DNA from: Erpobdella octoculata
Taxonomy: Eukaryota; Annelida; Clitellata; Hirudinida; Erpobdellidae
Assembly: GCA_963978895.1 (NCBI GenBank)
Contig: OZ022247.1
Coordinates: 11,182,472 to 11,246,471 of the forward strand
Length of the DNA: 64,000 nt
Reading direction: 5' to 3'
The notes below the pieces were generated by a model, which ran no database searches, was not told the origin of the DNA, and saw nothing but the letters and a program-made list of their open reading frames with translations. Below are positions 46,829-62,600 of this stretch, piece by piece. The number at the start of each line of letters is the position of its first letter. Position 1 is the first letter of the stretch. The translations under genes and the position numbers were made by a program.

Positions 46829-49800
46829 CTGTATAAAGAAAAATAATAAACTAACTCATAAAAATTTAAACTGATGTGTATTTAGCAGTATATTATTAAT
46901 TGATATGTACTTAGCAGTACATTATTACACACTTTTACTCATCTTGACTTCTCTGTCTGTCGTCAAATTTTGCAATCGATTTTAAACTAACTTCCTGATG
47001 AGCTAGAGACTTCAAAATTTAAACATACCTCCGAACTAATTAATAATGCATTCTATCAAATTTTCGGATCAATTGGACAAAATTTAATTAAGTAATTATT
47101 TGTGATATTTTCGTCAAACTATTTATTGTCTATGCTAATATGTTTGTTGTTTATGTAGTAAAAAAAAATTTAAAAGTGTGATTTTAAAAAACTTTGGTTT
47201 TGCTTCACTTGTTGATATGTACTTAGCAGTATATTATTAATTGATATGAACTTAGCAGTATATTAATTGATATGTACTTAGCAGTATATTAATTGATATG
47301 TACTTAGCAGTATATTATTAATTGATATGTACTTAGCAGTATATTATTAATTGTTTCTGTTGGCGCTCTTGTAGCTGCCGGACGCGTCAGCTTATGTGGC
47401 ACGTTTTTATCGAATTTAACCTCGGATAATACATTTTATTATTTTTCATTTGTCAGTTAAACTTTTTTTTAACTAAAGTCATTTAAATCGATATCTAGTT
47501 TGCTTATAATAAATTGATTTAATCATCATACTTGAAGCTATTTATACATCAGCCGTGCAAACGCTGCTTTCTGCTAATTACTGATTTTGTTTTTACTTTT
47601 CTGCACCAATGGATTCTAATGGATTGCTGTTTAAGCCACTGATTTTTAGAAACTAACTTCTGTTTAACAACTATTGCCGTTATAATTGTTGGCGTTATTT
47701 TCTTGAAAGAGCGCCATGGTTTCCTTGGTTACAACTGCGTTGCTACGTCCAATCTCCGCACGTTATTCATATACACGTGACCAACTGCTGCAGGCTAGAA
47801 GAAGCCTCTGGTGTTCGCTCTCACCATCTACAATTTTCAACATATCTGAGCTTGGTTTGCGACGCCATCGTGGCTCTCGCGCCGGCAAATACAAACAGAG
47901 AAAAATTAAAATAATAAAAACGAGACGTACTACTTGCCCGCGACTTATCGTTCCTGATGACAGACGCTCGAGCACAAATCTCATTCGTCCACGCTTTCAA
48001 AGACACTCTAACCCCTCGACAAAAAAACTGAATCTTGGATCTCTAAACATCCGCTCCATTAACAACAAGGTCCATGCTGCACGTCAACTGTTGACCGATC
48101 ATGACTTAGACATTATAACACTGTGCGAAACGTGGCATGAAGACTCCGACTCAGTATGCATTCGTCGTTTAAAATCAGAGGGCCTCTCCGTCCTTGAATG
48201 TGCTCGCAAAATTGAGCCAAAATCAGACCGAAATCATACAAAGTATGTCAACCATGGTGGTGTAGCGATTATAGCTCGCTCTGGAGTCAGACTGGTTAGA
48301 CTACAGCTAGCAACTGTGTTCACTAAATTCGAATATATCTGTGCACGTGCTTCAGTCATGAGCAACTCCTACATCGTCGTCGTGATCTATCGTCCTGGTT
48401 CCAAAGAAGTGTGCACGATGTTTCATAAAGAGTTCGGTTTACTCCTAGAATACTTGACATCATTCCAGAACCCAGTACTGATCACAGGTGACATCAACAT
48501 ACACATTGAACGTCAAAGCGACTCGCACACGATTCAACTGCAAAGCACACTGTCGTCGTTCGGTTTGGTTCAGCACGTTCACCAGCCAACACACAGGATG
48601 GGTGGGACGATCGACATCATCGTTACTCGCTCTGCTGACGTCGTCTCCCAAGTCAACACTTTTGAAACTGGCCTGTCAGATCACCTGCTGCTACAGTTCA
48701 ACATCAATTTAGAATCGCCTGCCGCCTGCTACACCAAAGTTCTCTCACGACCCTGGCGTAAACTAGACCTCAACCAGTTTCGTATTGACCTACATCAGTC
48801 ATTGAATACTGCGATGAAAGAGGTACCAACATCCGTTGACGAAATGATCGGCATTTTCGATAACATTACTCGGTCTGTAAAACTATTTCACGTCGTCAGC
48901 GATCCTCAGACACATGGTTTGATGATAAATGTCGGCAACAAAAACGTTGCGTTCGTCGACTTGAGCGCCGTTTTAAACGAACTCTTAATGAGTCTGATCG
49001 TGCCATATGGCTTTCATCACTTCGATTGATGCACAAGCTTAACGATTCCAAGCGCAGTCGGTTCTGGTGCCAATATATTGAGTGAAAAAAGGCAACCCAC
49101 GTGAGATGTGGAGATCTATCGACCGACTCCTTGGCCGTCAGAAAGCGTCTGCACCGATTCTTGATTCGATCGATGCTGATTCGATAGCGACCTTCTTAAA
49201 AAAAAAGTCGATGACATTCGCGCTTCTACCGTTGATGCTGGTGACCCAACTTATAGTATTGTTTCTTGCGGTAGCTCTTTTACAGGCTTTGAAGGAACTA
49301 ATATTAATTCCGTGGTTAAACTAATTAGCGCTGCACAAGCCGTGTCGTCACCAATCGATCCGCTGCCGATGTGGCTGTTGAAGGAATGTGCTGACGTAGT
49401 GGCCCCTTTCATCACGGACCTGTTCAACCTGTCGATGTCTAGCGTTGTCGTCCCGGCCACCTTCAAAACAGCCATTGTGACACCGATTCTTAAAAAGACC
49501 GGCCTGGACGAGTCTGACCCAAGAAATTACCGGCCAATCTCCAACTTGGCCACACTGGGAAAACTTCTCGAACGCGTAGTTGCTGGTCAACTTACATATA
49601 AATCTCAACAAGTTATTTCGGAGCTTCAGTCTGCCTACCGCCAACATCGCTCAACCGAAAGTGCACTCATAAAAGTTGTCAATGATATTATCCTAGCCAT
49701 TGACTCTGGCGACATTGCGTTACTGTCGTTGTTAGACCTCTCATCGGCATTCGACACGGTCGATCATGATATACTGCTGGAGAGACTTAAGCTATCCTTT

Positions 49801-52800
49801 GGCGTCCAATCAACGCCTTTATCCTGGATAAAATCATATTTGTCAGAACGATCTTACACTGTCAGTTTTTGCGGGACTATGTCACAAGTCGACACTGTCT
49901 ATTGTGGTGTACCACAAGGATCTGTCCTTGGACCACTACTTTTCATTTTATATACTGCTGACATTGAAAAAATAATTCAGTCATTTGGCTTATCTGTACA
50001 TTTATACGCCGATGACACTCAACAGTACTGTAGGAGCAAACCGGTTGATGCAGCCACCCTTAAAAGAAAAACTGCTGAGTCAGTACAACAGGTGGCACAG
50101 TGGATGGCCTCCAACAGGCTTCAACTGAATGCTGGCAAAACTGAATGTATGTGGTGTGCCACGACGCGTTGACAGCTCATTCTTGACTGCTGCCCAATTG
50201 ACCTAGGTGGTTCAACTGTCACTCCATCCGTTATGGTGCGGGACCTTGGTGTGCTGCTCAGTTCAGACATGTCCATGACTGGTCACGTGGGCAAGGTGGT
50301 CGGAGAGTGCTATTACAAGCTGCGACAACTCAAGACATGCAGACGATGCATACCAGTACCGGTTGCGTTGTCACTGGTTAATAGCTTTGTTGTCTCAAAA
50401 ATCGACTATTGCAACGCTCTGCTCGCTGATCAACCTGACTATGTCCTCTGTCGCTTTCAGTCAGTACTCAACACTGCAGCAAGACTTGTTTTTGGTCTGA
50501 AGAAATTTGACCACATCTCAGATATCATGCGTGACAAACTTCATTGGTTAAGGGCTCGAGAGTGTGTCGAATTTAAACTGTGTCTGCTGGTTTTCAAGGC
50601 CATGCATGGACTCGCGCCTGAATATATCACGTCAATGTGCTTGCCCGTCAGTTCCGTTGAATCCCGTCGGCGATTGCGTTCTGCGACCGCTGGAGACCTG
50701 GTCGTGCCTGCTACGACTACCAAGTTTGGACAACGGGCCTTTTCTGTCGCCGCTATTAAAGCATGGAACTGTTTTCCCATATCTATTCGTTTATCTTGTT
50801 CTGTTGAGGCTTTTAAAAAAGCTCTTAAAACTCATCTGTTCATTAAGTCTTATAATTAAACTTTTTTTATTTTATTTATTTTTTTGTGTGTGTTTATCCG
50901 AGGTTTTTGACGTTTTGTACAGCGCTCTTGTGATGACTATTTCATTGTACTGCGCTATATAAATTATCCATGTTATTATTATTATAATTATTATTAATTG
51001 ATATGTACTTAGCAGTATATTATCAATTGATAAGTACTTGGCAGTATATTATTAATTGATATGTACTTAGCAGTATATTATTAATTGATATGTACTTAGC
51101 AGTATATTATTAATTGATATATACTTAGGAGTATAATAATTTAATTGATGGCAGACCTGTCCAGGATGATAAGAAAAATCTCCAATCTCTCTTTCATTAT
51201 TGTTCATCAGTGGTATCATATTGTACTGATGAAGACGGCGATAATTATCCGACATAATCTTCCACAGTTCCATCTCTAATTTTGTTTTAACTTTCAACAG
51301 TTTCTGTCCATTACTGTCATCAAGAATTTGTAAGTTCAAAAAATCAACTTCATTAAAACACTAAAATAAAACAGGTAAATAAGACAAACACCAAGCAAAT
51401 AATACAAACAACAAGCTCAAGTCACGTTTACACAGGCAAAGATTCGCTGGCGCCAAATGTCAATGTCGCCTGAAATTAGAAAAAAAAACGTGTGTAAACG
51501 CTCTCACTCATGACATTGACATCTTGGCAGCCAAGATTTTGAATGTCGGTTGCCTTCCAACTTTCCAGTCAAGTGAATAATGTATTCATACGCGCAAGAC
51601 ACATAACTTATTAGATAAACGATTTGATTGTTCGACTATTCCGCAAGACAAAAATAAATGCTTTTTTATAAATTTTAATTATTTAAAACATAAAAACTTT
51701 GCACAATTTTATTTTTTATTGAAACTGTATTTTATTTTTATGATAATTAATATTCAAAACGTCACTTGAGCGCTCTTCGATATTTCTCCTAAAATAGCCT
51801 AACTAAAGTCACTTTTAGTAATTAAAATTTTATTATTTTTGTAAAAATATAAATTTTAAATGTTTTTCAAAATTATGAAAAAATTGTCTTTTGAATTTTT
51901 TAGTTTCGACACGATCGTCCGCAAACCAACAGTTCTTGCTATCTCTTTTATATATACGTTGAAAATAGTCGTCCGCGTGAAAACAGCTGTTTGAAATTTT
52001 TCATATCACAAAAATAATAGATTACAGTTTATTGAAGTAAAATTTAGTACTAAATAATTTTTTTAATTTTTCAAAATTAAGATTTATTATAAAAGTAAGC
52101 GAATCTTTGCCTGTGCAAACGCGCCTTTATAGTACAAACAACAAGCAAATAATACAAACACCAACCAAATAATAAAAACACCAAGCAAATACCTTTTAAT
52201 AATTAAGCAAATAAACAACAATACAAACAAAATAAACAAATACAAACTACAAGTACAACACACCTGGTTGCAAAATATTCCTGGAATTTATTTCTTGGTT
52301 TCAGATCAAAGAAACTCGATGATGGATTGCCAGGATGTGGCGAAAGAGTACAAGAAAGAAGTAGCGAAGTGATGGATCTGATAGATAGTATCTGACAGTG
52401 GGTTCTTTCAAGGAGCTCCTGAGATTAAAGTTTTTAATTTTTGAGTTATTCAGCTTAAGTTGAAAAGAAACTAAAATAAAATTCTTTTTAATTTAATTAA
52501 AAAATAAACTGAAAGTTGTTTATTAATTTAATTGGTTTTACCAAAATAATAAATAAAAACTTGGAATAAGTAGCTTTTTATTATATCTATAAACAATTGT
52601 TTTCTGCAATAATTGGAATTAAAATTTCGTAAAATAAAAAATCAGTAAATTATTTAATAAATTTCAATTATCTCTTAAGCTAAAACGTTTTATTCGTACA
52701 TGCAATTTTATAAATTGACAAAATACTTTGCCTTTTTTTAAAAAAAAGTGATAAAAAACAAATTCCTACTTCTTGGGAGAGTTGATGTGCTGAATGTTGA

Positions 52801-53745
52801 ACAGGATTTAAAACAGCAAGAAGACTCATCCAGGTTTCTTCAAATTGCTGTCGATTCGTCCAACCTTAATAATGATGACGATGTTCATAATTTTTTAACA
52901 TATTATTATTATAAATAGTAACTTATAAATCTGCTCAACAAATATTCACTTCAAATATTTAAAATCAATCCAACTGTAATGAATATATCTTGAAAATACT
53001 GTTTATATCCATTCAAAATAAACAATGCATACAAAGTTACATACGAATGAACAAGCAATGCATACAAAGTTACATACGAATGAACAATCAATGCATACAA
53101 AGTTACATACTAATGAAGAAACAATGCATACAAAGTTACATACCAATGGAATTCACCCTAAAAACAAATTCCGACAGAACATCTTTTTCTTGAAGGAATT
53201 CAAGAGGAATTGGTGGAAGTTTTGTTTTGTTTTGGCCTGTAGGAGTTGGTGCCCATCCCATGTTCCAGACAACTGTTGGTGTTCTTGCATAACTATTTAC
53301 AAGGGGCATTCTTGCCAATTCTGAAATAAAAACAACCCACATTTAAAAAAAAAGAAACATAAATTAATGAAGCCAGCTCACAACAATAAACATCTTAAAA
53401 CATTGCTTAGTCCTAGTTGCTGAAAAAAGACATTAGTCGCATTGCAAAATTCTTACAAGAAATTTTTGAATGCTAAATGACCAAACTTGGTTCAACCAAT
53501 CATTCCTGTTATTAAACTTTTTCTAAAATTGACTTTTACATATAAAAGCTTATCACTTTATCCCTAGGATAAAAAATTAACACTAGCATCACGTGTGTAG
53601 AGCATCTGTGTGTCTAGAAGTAAATGTAACTGTAAAGTTGATTATTTTATTTTATTTTAACAACAATTTTATTCAAAGAAAAATTAAACAAAATGTAGTC
53701 AAGAAAAGTAGCTCTCCCGTTTCCGTTTATTCTCCTGTTTCCGCT

Positions 53746-53811
<66 letters not shown>

Positions 53812-54300
53812 TACATATATACATAAACATATACAAACATGTATATATATACATGTTTATTTATAAATATATATATTTCTATATATATACTAGCTGGGAG
53901 CCCGGCGTTGCCCGGGCTTTTTAGAAGTTTTTCTCTCATGCTCCTGTTTCCTTCCCCGCTTGCTCTCACGCTCCCGGTCGCTTTCCCACAATTCGACCAC
54001 CTAGAGCTCTAAAACTATATATATAAAACTATATATACTATATATGTATTTATATATATATATATATATATACATAAATACATACATATATATGCATATG
54101 TATATATATATGTATATTGTTCCCGCTCGGCTCATTTTTTGCCCGATTTCAATTTTTTTTCACAAAAACCTTCTATTGCTTCTCAAGCTAGTGTGAAAAT
54201 TGCATTACAATAGGATGAATGGTGTAGCAATACATAAAAGACATCAGGACATACATATATAATTTGATTTATATATATAAAAGATTCCATTTTTTCTGTT

Positions 54301-54371
<71 letters not shown>

Positions 54372-56595
54372 CATAACTCCTGACATTTTGCAAGTGAATG
54401 TAGATATAAATACAGAATCAATTGAGTATGCCATATTTAGATGTCTATAGACAGTGCGATCAAAGTAAACCAAGAATAGCGATAAAATTTTAGTTCGACA
54501 ACAAAGTCAGATTATTAAACGAAACTGTGGTAAAAAATCGGGCATAAGTGGCATTAATTGCACTGTGTTTGCTACGTATCTTTCTCTCTTTCATGCTTTT
54601 CAAAAACAACATGGATTTATCTTAGAAACGAATAATTTTGTTTGTCTAAATAATGTAAAGAATAAAAAATATAAACGTTTATAATTTACTGGAGAGAAAG
54701 CTACATTGCTGCCATCTAGCAACTGTATTCTATTTATATGTACATGCCCTAACATAATAAATATATGGATACACAACTTTGTCTAAACTTGATATCACTC
54801 ACTTGTATTCCTGTTTGTCTAAACTAGGGCTGTGCCGGTATATCAGCATGCCGGTATACCAGCCAGTTTTTGGCAATACCCGCAAATACCGGTATCGCCG
54901 GCATGAAGGGTGCCGGTATTGAACAATCGGCATTCAGCACATCATGCATAAAAAACAAAAAAGTTAAAGATGTACAGCAGCAGTACGGGCAGTGCAATTT
55001 ACCTGTATGCCCATTGTTTGCTACACTTCTATTACAGACAACGCTTCTTAGCAATACCATAGCACTAACGGTCTAGCACCGTTTCGATTTGTTAACTGAA
55101 CCATCAATAATTGTAGTTTAGCTTAGTTTAGTTTTATCAACCGAGCTGGCGACATATAGCGGACGGTAACACTAACGCACTTTCAAACACTATTTCTAGC
55201 CATTTTCAGTCTTTCGTCATTATACCAGTACCGGTAGTACCGGTTTTTGGCTCGGAAGTACCGGTACCTGCAGAAAAAAGCCATACCGGCACAGCCCTAG
55301 TCTAAACAAAATATCACATGAAACTCATTTCAAAACCAGCTGCTGATAGGAAATTAAAAAAAACACACAATCTCAAACAAAATAATTGAATAAAAATCAA
55401 AAAAATAACCAATGATTAATTTTCTGAAAGATATTTTCAACTGAGGAGGAATGTCAGAATACTTTTCGACTTTCGATTGGGATGTTGAAAGATGAGTTGA
55501 GAGAGCAAACACAAGTTCTGACATGAGGTCACATGTCCTTATCGTTAAATCATGTTCTATAAAGAAACAGTTGCAATTAAACAACATCATTAAATCATGT
55601 TCTATAAAAAAAACAGTTGCAATTAAACAACACTGTTTCGATATGTTGAGTACAACTAAGAATCTAAACCAGTTTAAAATAATTTAAAAAAATGATTCAA
55701 AGATAAAATAATTATCCAATTTACCATCTGATTTAATTAAAAAGCACTCTTCTTTATTATGGACAGAATGTTTGACCAAGACACCACTTTGACGGGCCAC
55801 GACTAAATAACAAATCAATAATATTAATTAAACATTTTGCATTGATTTTTCAGAAAATCACCTTTAAAGACTTTTTGATTATATTTTAAACCAGATCTGT
55901 ATCGATACTTAACAGTTTCAATGTAGATGGTTAAATAAAAGAATGAAATGTGCTGCAATTAAATTCTTAGAGGCATAGATTTTTCAACTCAACCCTTATT
56001 TATTTGTGCAAAACTAGAATGAATTTATAAGTGTATCTTTGATAAAAAAATGTCTGCAAACTAAAACACCATTAAAAATTGAACACAGAATCACAACAGC
56101 AGCCCCACCTATCTCAAATCATGCACTCTTGCCAATATGAACTACCCAACTAAAGAATGAACAAAGATTGGAACAGGGATAATAAAGGTATGACAGGTGC
56201 GTGTATTATAAACTTCAAATTTCAATTATAACAATTTATTATTAATATTATCAAAAGATGTGGAAAATCTGGTGTTTGGGCGGTCGAGGCGCTCTATGGA
56301 GTCGCAATGGCCATGATGATGATGATGATGATGATGATGATGCCTACTGGTCTGGAACAGTTTACCAGCTGATCTGCATGACAATAGTCTCCTCCTGCTG
56401 GCTTTCCGAAAAAAGACTAAAAACGTTTTTGTTTTAGAATACTAATAATAACACTATATTACTATGTCATATTATATTTCTTCTTTTATTTTTTTCTGCA
56501 TTTAATTTAGGCTAATTTTAATTTTTTAAAAAATTTGTTTGATAGCTCTCAATGCTTTTGAGAACATTATGAAAAGCATATAAATATTTGTGATG

Positions 56596-56650
<55 letters not shown>

Positions 56651-59600
56651 TTGGATTGTTACTATTATCTCATGTTCTAATACTTGCCAGTAACAAACAA
56701 ATTAGGATACAATAAATATCTAAAAACAATGAAAGTTGAAAAAACTGCTAATATTTCAAACAGCAAACCAGCAATGTGGTGACAATGCGAATAAACCTAA
56801 AAGGAATGGGAAAGAGATGAAGACAGAAGTAATGGGGATGGACAATCCCTAAAGATGACTACGAGCCATTGGTGTTGGAACTACAAAACGTTTTACTTTG
56901 ATACTGGAATATTTGGGATTGAAAATCCTAATAACTAGAAAACTATCTATGATACAAGCCAGGAGTGGGTTAGTGCCTACTGATCCCAGGACAACTGATC
57001 CCAGTACAACTGATCCCAGTACAACAATTCTCAGGACAACTGACCCCAGTGCAACTGATCCCAGGACAACTGATCCCATGGACAACTGACCCCATGGACA
57101 ACTGATCTCATAAGCAACTCATCATTTGATGACAATGGTGGTGGTGATGATGCTTACGAAGGCTGGCTGCATATGACAATGGTGGTGGTGATAATGACAC
57201 TGGCTAATCCAGTAAGATTAATCGGAGTCTAATATTTATTGTCACTTTTACTCAAAGACATTGATGGAACAGTCTTGAAACGTTCGCATCGCCAAGTAGT
57301 TTTTGTTTCGTTGGCATACACCAATGAATCCTTCATAGTGCAACTTGCATCCGTTTCGCTGAGAGTCACCAACTATAGCCATGGGATCAATTGTCCACGG
57401 GATCAGTTTTCAATGGAATCAGTTGTCCTGGGATCAGTTGCGATAATCCCGCCAGGAGTATCAGTTGCTACACTACCTTCCCCCTCAATGTTGGTGCTTT
57501 ACACAAAGCTCTGAAACAATTAAACAAGAACTTACATGAGGAGAGTAGAGAGTGAACGATATGAACAGAAGAACAGATGAAGAGGAAATTATCAGGAGAT
57601 GAAAAATGCAAATGAAACTGCGGATTCGAGAGAGCGAGATTCATACACGACAAGCACAGAAGCAGTTTTGAAATTGAAACTTTTTTGTTCTTTTTCATGT
57701 CTCTGTGGGTTGACTGTTGAAAAAACGTATTTGTAATAAATACAAATGAATTTGCATAAAAACGAGTTATAAATTCAATATAATTATTACAAAACAACGT
57801 ATAAGAACCTCAAGAAAGAATATACAAAATCTGCAGATGTCTTTGACAGTCACATCAGATATATCAACTTTCATATCCAGGAGAATAGAAGATGAACACG
57901 ACACAAACACATCCAGATACGCTTCCAAACATTCCGCAAAAGTAACCAACAACTGGTTAGATTTTATGTTACGAAAAGAGTTGACAATCTTTTCCGTCGA
58001 ACCATCAAAATCCCGTTCATATTCAAAAAACCTAAGTAAAATAAAAAATGATAGTTTATGAAGTTTCATCAGGAATCTACATACATAATCTCCTATATCG
58101 GTATGTATGTTAGCAATTTCGCGTAACGTGACGGCCGTGGTGGTCAGCAGTTGATCAAATTAGTGCATGCAGGCGTGTAATAAAAGTTATTATGCAATTG
58201 TACACTGTCAGTCCTAAAGATCCAAAAGGTTTGTACCTAAGCTTTTTGTGCAAGAGATTATCCAATTATGTATGTATGCTAGCAATTTCGCATAAGGCGG
58301 CAGCGCTATGATGTGTGCATGAATCAAGGGTCTAAATAAATCACAACGTTCAATGGCGTGTAATAAAAGTTATCACACAATTGTACAGTATCAGCCCTAA
58401 AGATCCAAAACGTTTTCCTTAAGCTTTTTATGCAAGATTCGACTGCATGTAATAAAAGTTATTAAGCAATTGTATGTACACTGCTTCTGGATTGACTAAT
58501 TAAAAAAAAATTTATAATTAATTGTAACAACTAAAGAAAAGCTAAAAATATTTTATATCTTTATATATCTACATACCTAATTTCCTATGTCTGTCTGTAT
58601 GTATGTATGCATGTATGTATGTATGTATGTATATATATATATATATATATGTATGTATCATGTCTGTATGTATGTATATATGTATGTTAGCAATTTCGCA
58701 TAATGCGGCAGTCGCGCTGGTCAGCAGTTCATAAAATTAGTGCACGCAGGCATGCAATAAAAGTTATTACGCAAATGTACAATGCGTAAAATAATATATA
58801 TATTATTTTTGACGGGCTTTCTCTAGTGTATATATAATAGAGTACTGCACTCTATCTAGTATATAACCATTTTGAATAATTGATGAATGGAACGAATCCA
58901 TCTCCAAAATAAAATACATTCACAAAAATGCAACTAATTTACAACAGACTTGTAAGGAGAGGGAAGAATGTTGACAATTTTATTAATGTTTCGTAGAAGA
59001 GCAAAAGATGCTGCTTTGAACATTTGAGTGAGTGATGAAACATGGGATTCATTTCTAGATAAATTTGGAAGGTTGTACTTGGAGAGTGCTTGTATCGACT
59101 GCAACTGGGAAGATGACAACTGTATGCAAGATTTCAGAAGGCACGGATTGCACTCCTGATTGCATAAAAAAAACTATATCTTAAAAATGCATGTTTATTC
59201 TCATTATTAATATTTGTTTTTTTCACTCTTTTATTTATTCAATATATTATTTAATTTATATAAACAACACAATAGATCAGCTTGCCCACAGTATTAAAAA
59301 ATTTTTTTCTTCATCCAATTAATAAAATGATTTAAAAACAAATATGTGAAAAAAAAAAGTAACCTCAGACATAAGAATTGAAGATACAAAAGAATAATCT
59401 AATGATAATAGAAGAAGAGAGGATTCATGGAAATCATAACTTGCATTGAAACACGCATTTTGTACTAATTTCACAAAGTCTTTCTGAAATTGAAATCACT
59501 TCTTAAGAATATCATATTTAAGTATTAAATTGTTAAAAAACATGCAGATATTTATAAAATAAAACAACTTAAATGTCAACAACTCAAAAAAAGTCATATT

Positions 59601-62600
59601 TCTATTTATATAAACTAATAAGCTGTTGAAACAATATTTTTAAACGTCAAACAAAATATGAAAAAACCTTGTCAAATTGGACGGTCGACAAATGATCTTC
59701 ATGATTCGTTGGAGACAAATGATCTTTAGAGAGGTGACTGACCAGTTTCAACATCAAACTCATCAGATGACTGTAAGACATTATTTTTTTAATTATAAAA
59801 TAAATCAAAAATAAATCAGATATATTGAAAATAAATCAATAAAACCTCTGCTTCATGCTGTGAAGTTCAATGTGCTTCATAACTTCAAGGGCATCTTTAT
59901 GAGAAATTTTTTCTTCACACTGCTAAAAATAAATTTACCTATCAAAGCACATTTCTAAATAATTTCTAAATGAATATATTAATAAATAAAAATGAATATA
60001 TTAATAAATTAAAATGAATATATTAATAAACTAAAATGAATAAATTAATCAAACCTCAGAAGGAGTGGCCAAAAGAATTTCAGCATTGTGACACATCATT
60101 TTGTCAACAATTCTTGAAATCGAAGGATGGCTGGTTGGCAGAAAACATGTTGTCAACAAACTTAATACAAAACCAGCTTGTGAGCTGTGTGCTGATTCGA
60201 TGCTTTTAAGAGAAGAGCGAATAAAAGATAGCTGAAACTATCAAATTTAAACAAAAAATCTATTATTCTATTTGTGATTTGCTGATAAAAATCAAATCAT
60301 AAATTACTGATAAATGAAACCTTGTTTGTGGTTGAGAAAAATATTTTTATTTGATTGCAAAAAAATCTGCTGGTAGTTTCTTTTTCATGAATGATGCTGG
60401 ATAATCATTTATTAACAATTTATGATACAGAAAAATTCAATAAATTAGAAAAAATTTCATTCCGATATATAATAGCAATGTAGATATGATCTCACCCCAA
60501 ATGATACAAAAACAACTTAATCATACATGTACAAATATACATACAATCTCAAAAAGACACATTTAAATATTAATTAAATTGCAACATCACACCTGATTAA
60601 TTTGTTCACTGACTCCTCGTGTATCATTTGGATAATATCTTGAAGATTATTACTTATCAACCATTCTAATATGTTAGCATCAGCCTTTTCTGACTAAAAT
60701 AAATACAAAATTTAAAAAAAAGTTAGACATTTTGTGCAAATAAAAAAACCCACTAACCACATGCTGACAAAGTAGTATGAAACCAGTCTTCCTAATGAGT
60801 TCTTTGTTTGCAGATGTCGAAGATAGATTTGTGCTGGTGGATAATAAACTATTATACTTAATTTGGTAAAAAATATAAAATGTGAGCTTGAATTTTAGAG
60901 TTTGATATACAAAAATGGTTGAGTTAACATGAAATTATTCGTCCTAAAAAGTCATTAAAAGATTTACTTATGCGACACTTAATAACAAATAGATAACTAA
61001 GTTGAATTCGCTTACATAACTGAACTTGGTGACCAAATTAAAACCTCTTCAACAAATAAGCAAGACCAACCTGCAATGAAACAGTTGGGACCACCAATTC
61101 AAAAACATTTCACTCGAAACTAATTTGAGAGACAACATGCACCAGTGAATAGAAATTATTGGATGCTCCAGGTGAACTTCCCAGAAATAGTTTGTCAATT
61201 TTGACCAATACGTTGTTTGTGACCCAGGTACTTCACTGAGAACTGCTATTTTCATAGCTTCAAGAACATGAGAGTGATGACCTGTTGAAGAAAATTAAAA
61301 AAATCGAAACTTATAAATAAAAAGCATCTTACTTGTCATGCATTTAATTAAAAACAACTTAATTATCATGCATTCAATCAGCAACAACAACTTACTTATC
61401 ATGTTTTCAATCAGCAACAACAACTGAAACATTTCCTGACACAAGAAATTTTTCTTCTCTTTTGGAATGTTTGCAACACTGAAGTTATTAATTTGAAATG
61501 CCATAACTTCCAGGGCATGCAAAATGAACCTTCGTAGAAATTTTCAAGTAAATTTCAGAAGTTTTTAAATTTAAATTATTATAATTTCATCTCTAAATTG
61601 GTGAACAAATCAAATTAAAAAAATTAATAATTTCTTTCTCTTCAGATTCAGATTACAAATCATATATGAAACAAATCCTTTTTGTGAAATTGCATCATTG
61701 ATCTTTTTCATGTTAATTTGAACTTTTTTAAATAAATTCTAACAAATAACAAACATTAAACTAAATTAATGTAGCAACAAGCAAACGATAAAATTGTGTT
61801 TTCTAAAAATCCATTATAATTTTGTAATTCGGCAGCTAATAATTGTTTGCGAATAATTTTGTGATGATAATAAGTCTATAAACAGACAAACATTCTTCTT
61901 AATACTTGAAAATCTAAGAAGCTTTTGAATCAATATGGAAAAACATTTTTTTTAATTATAAATTTTTAAAGTGAAAAATCAATATCGTTTTCTTTAAATA
62001 CACGAAAAACTGAGAGTTCATTTTTCCACCTAAAATATTTAATTTTGAAATTTTTTAAAGTTTTAATTAATTTTATTCAATAATTAATTCATTATTTAAT
62101 TTTATTCAATAATTAATTAATTAATTAATTTTATTCAATAATTCATTCAAATTTTGTCTAATTGATCTGAAATTTTAATAGAATGTAAAGTCTGCAAAGA
62201 CAAATAAACCCAGAGAAATTCAACTTGATTGGATAACAGTAAGTTGGTTTTTTTAAGTGGTAAAGGGTCCCAACGTATGGCTCAAGCAAGCAACAAACAA
62301 GGTGAAGTTAATATAAAGGATTTAAAAAGAAAGTTGTGGGTACTTTGTTAAAATTGTTTCCCCTGAATCTTCTTCATTTGCACTAAAAAAGGAACAGTTT
62401 CCAAAAAGAAAGAGAGGAGGTGACAATGTTGATTGTTTAACTTTAAACAATATAACATCTTCTTCTGATATCGTCATGAAAACTTTCAAGCAGCACAAAA
62501 CTTGAACCATCCAACTGCACAAACTGTTTACTTCTGTCTTGAAGCAAAACATTAACATTAACACATAAATAATCAACAAAAAGCATTTCTCAAATTAATA

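Noticed and set aside
52990..53193. Plus-strand ORF with IQSYIRMN repeats
   Set aside because: It is the complement of the 33-bp splice-donor minisatellite in the huntingtin intron.
54899..55060. Open frames inside the 54825-55299 element
   Set aside because: The element is a 475-bp MITE with TIR and TSD; the frames are chance.
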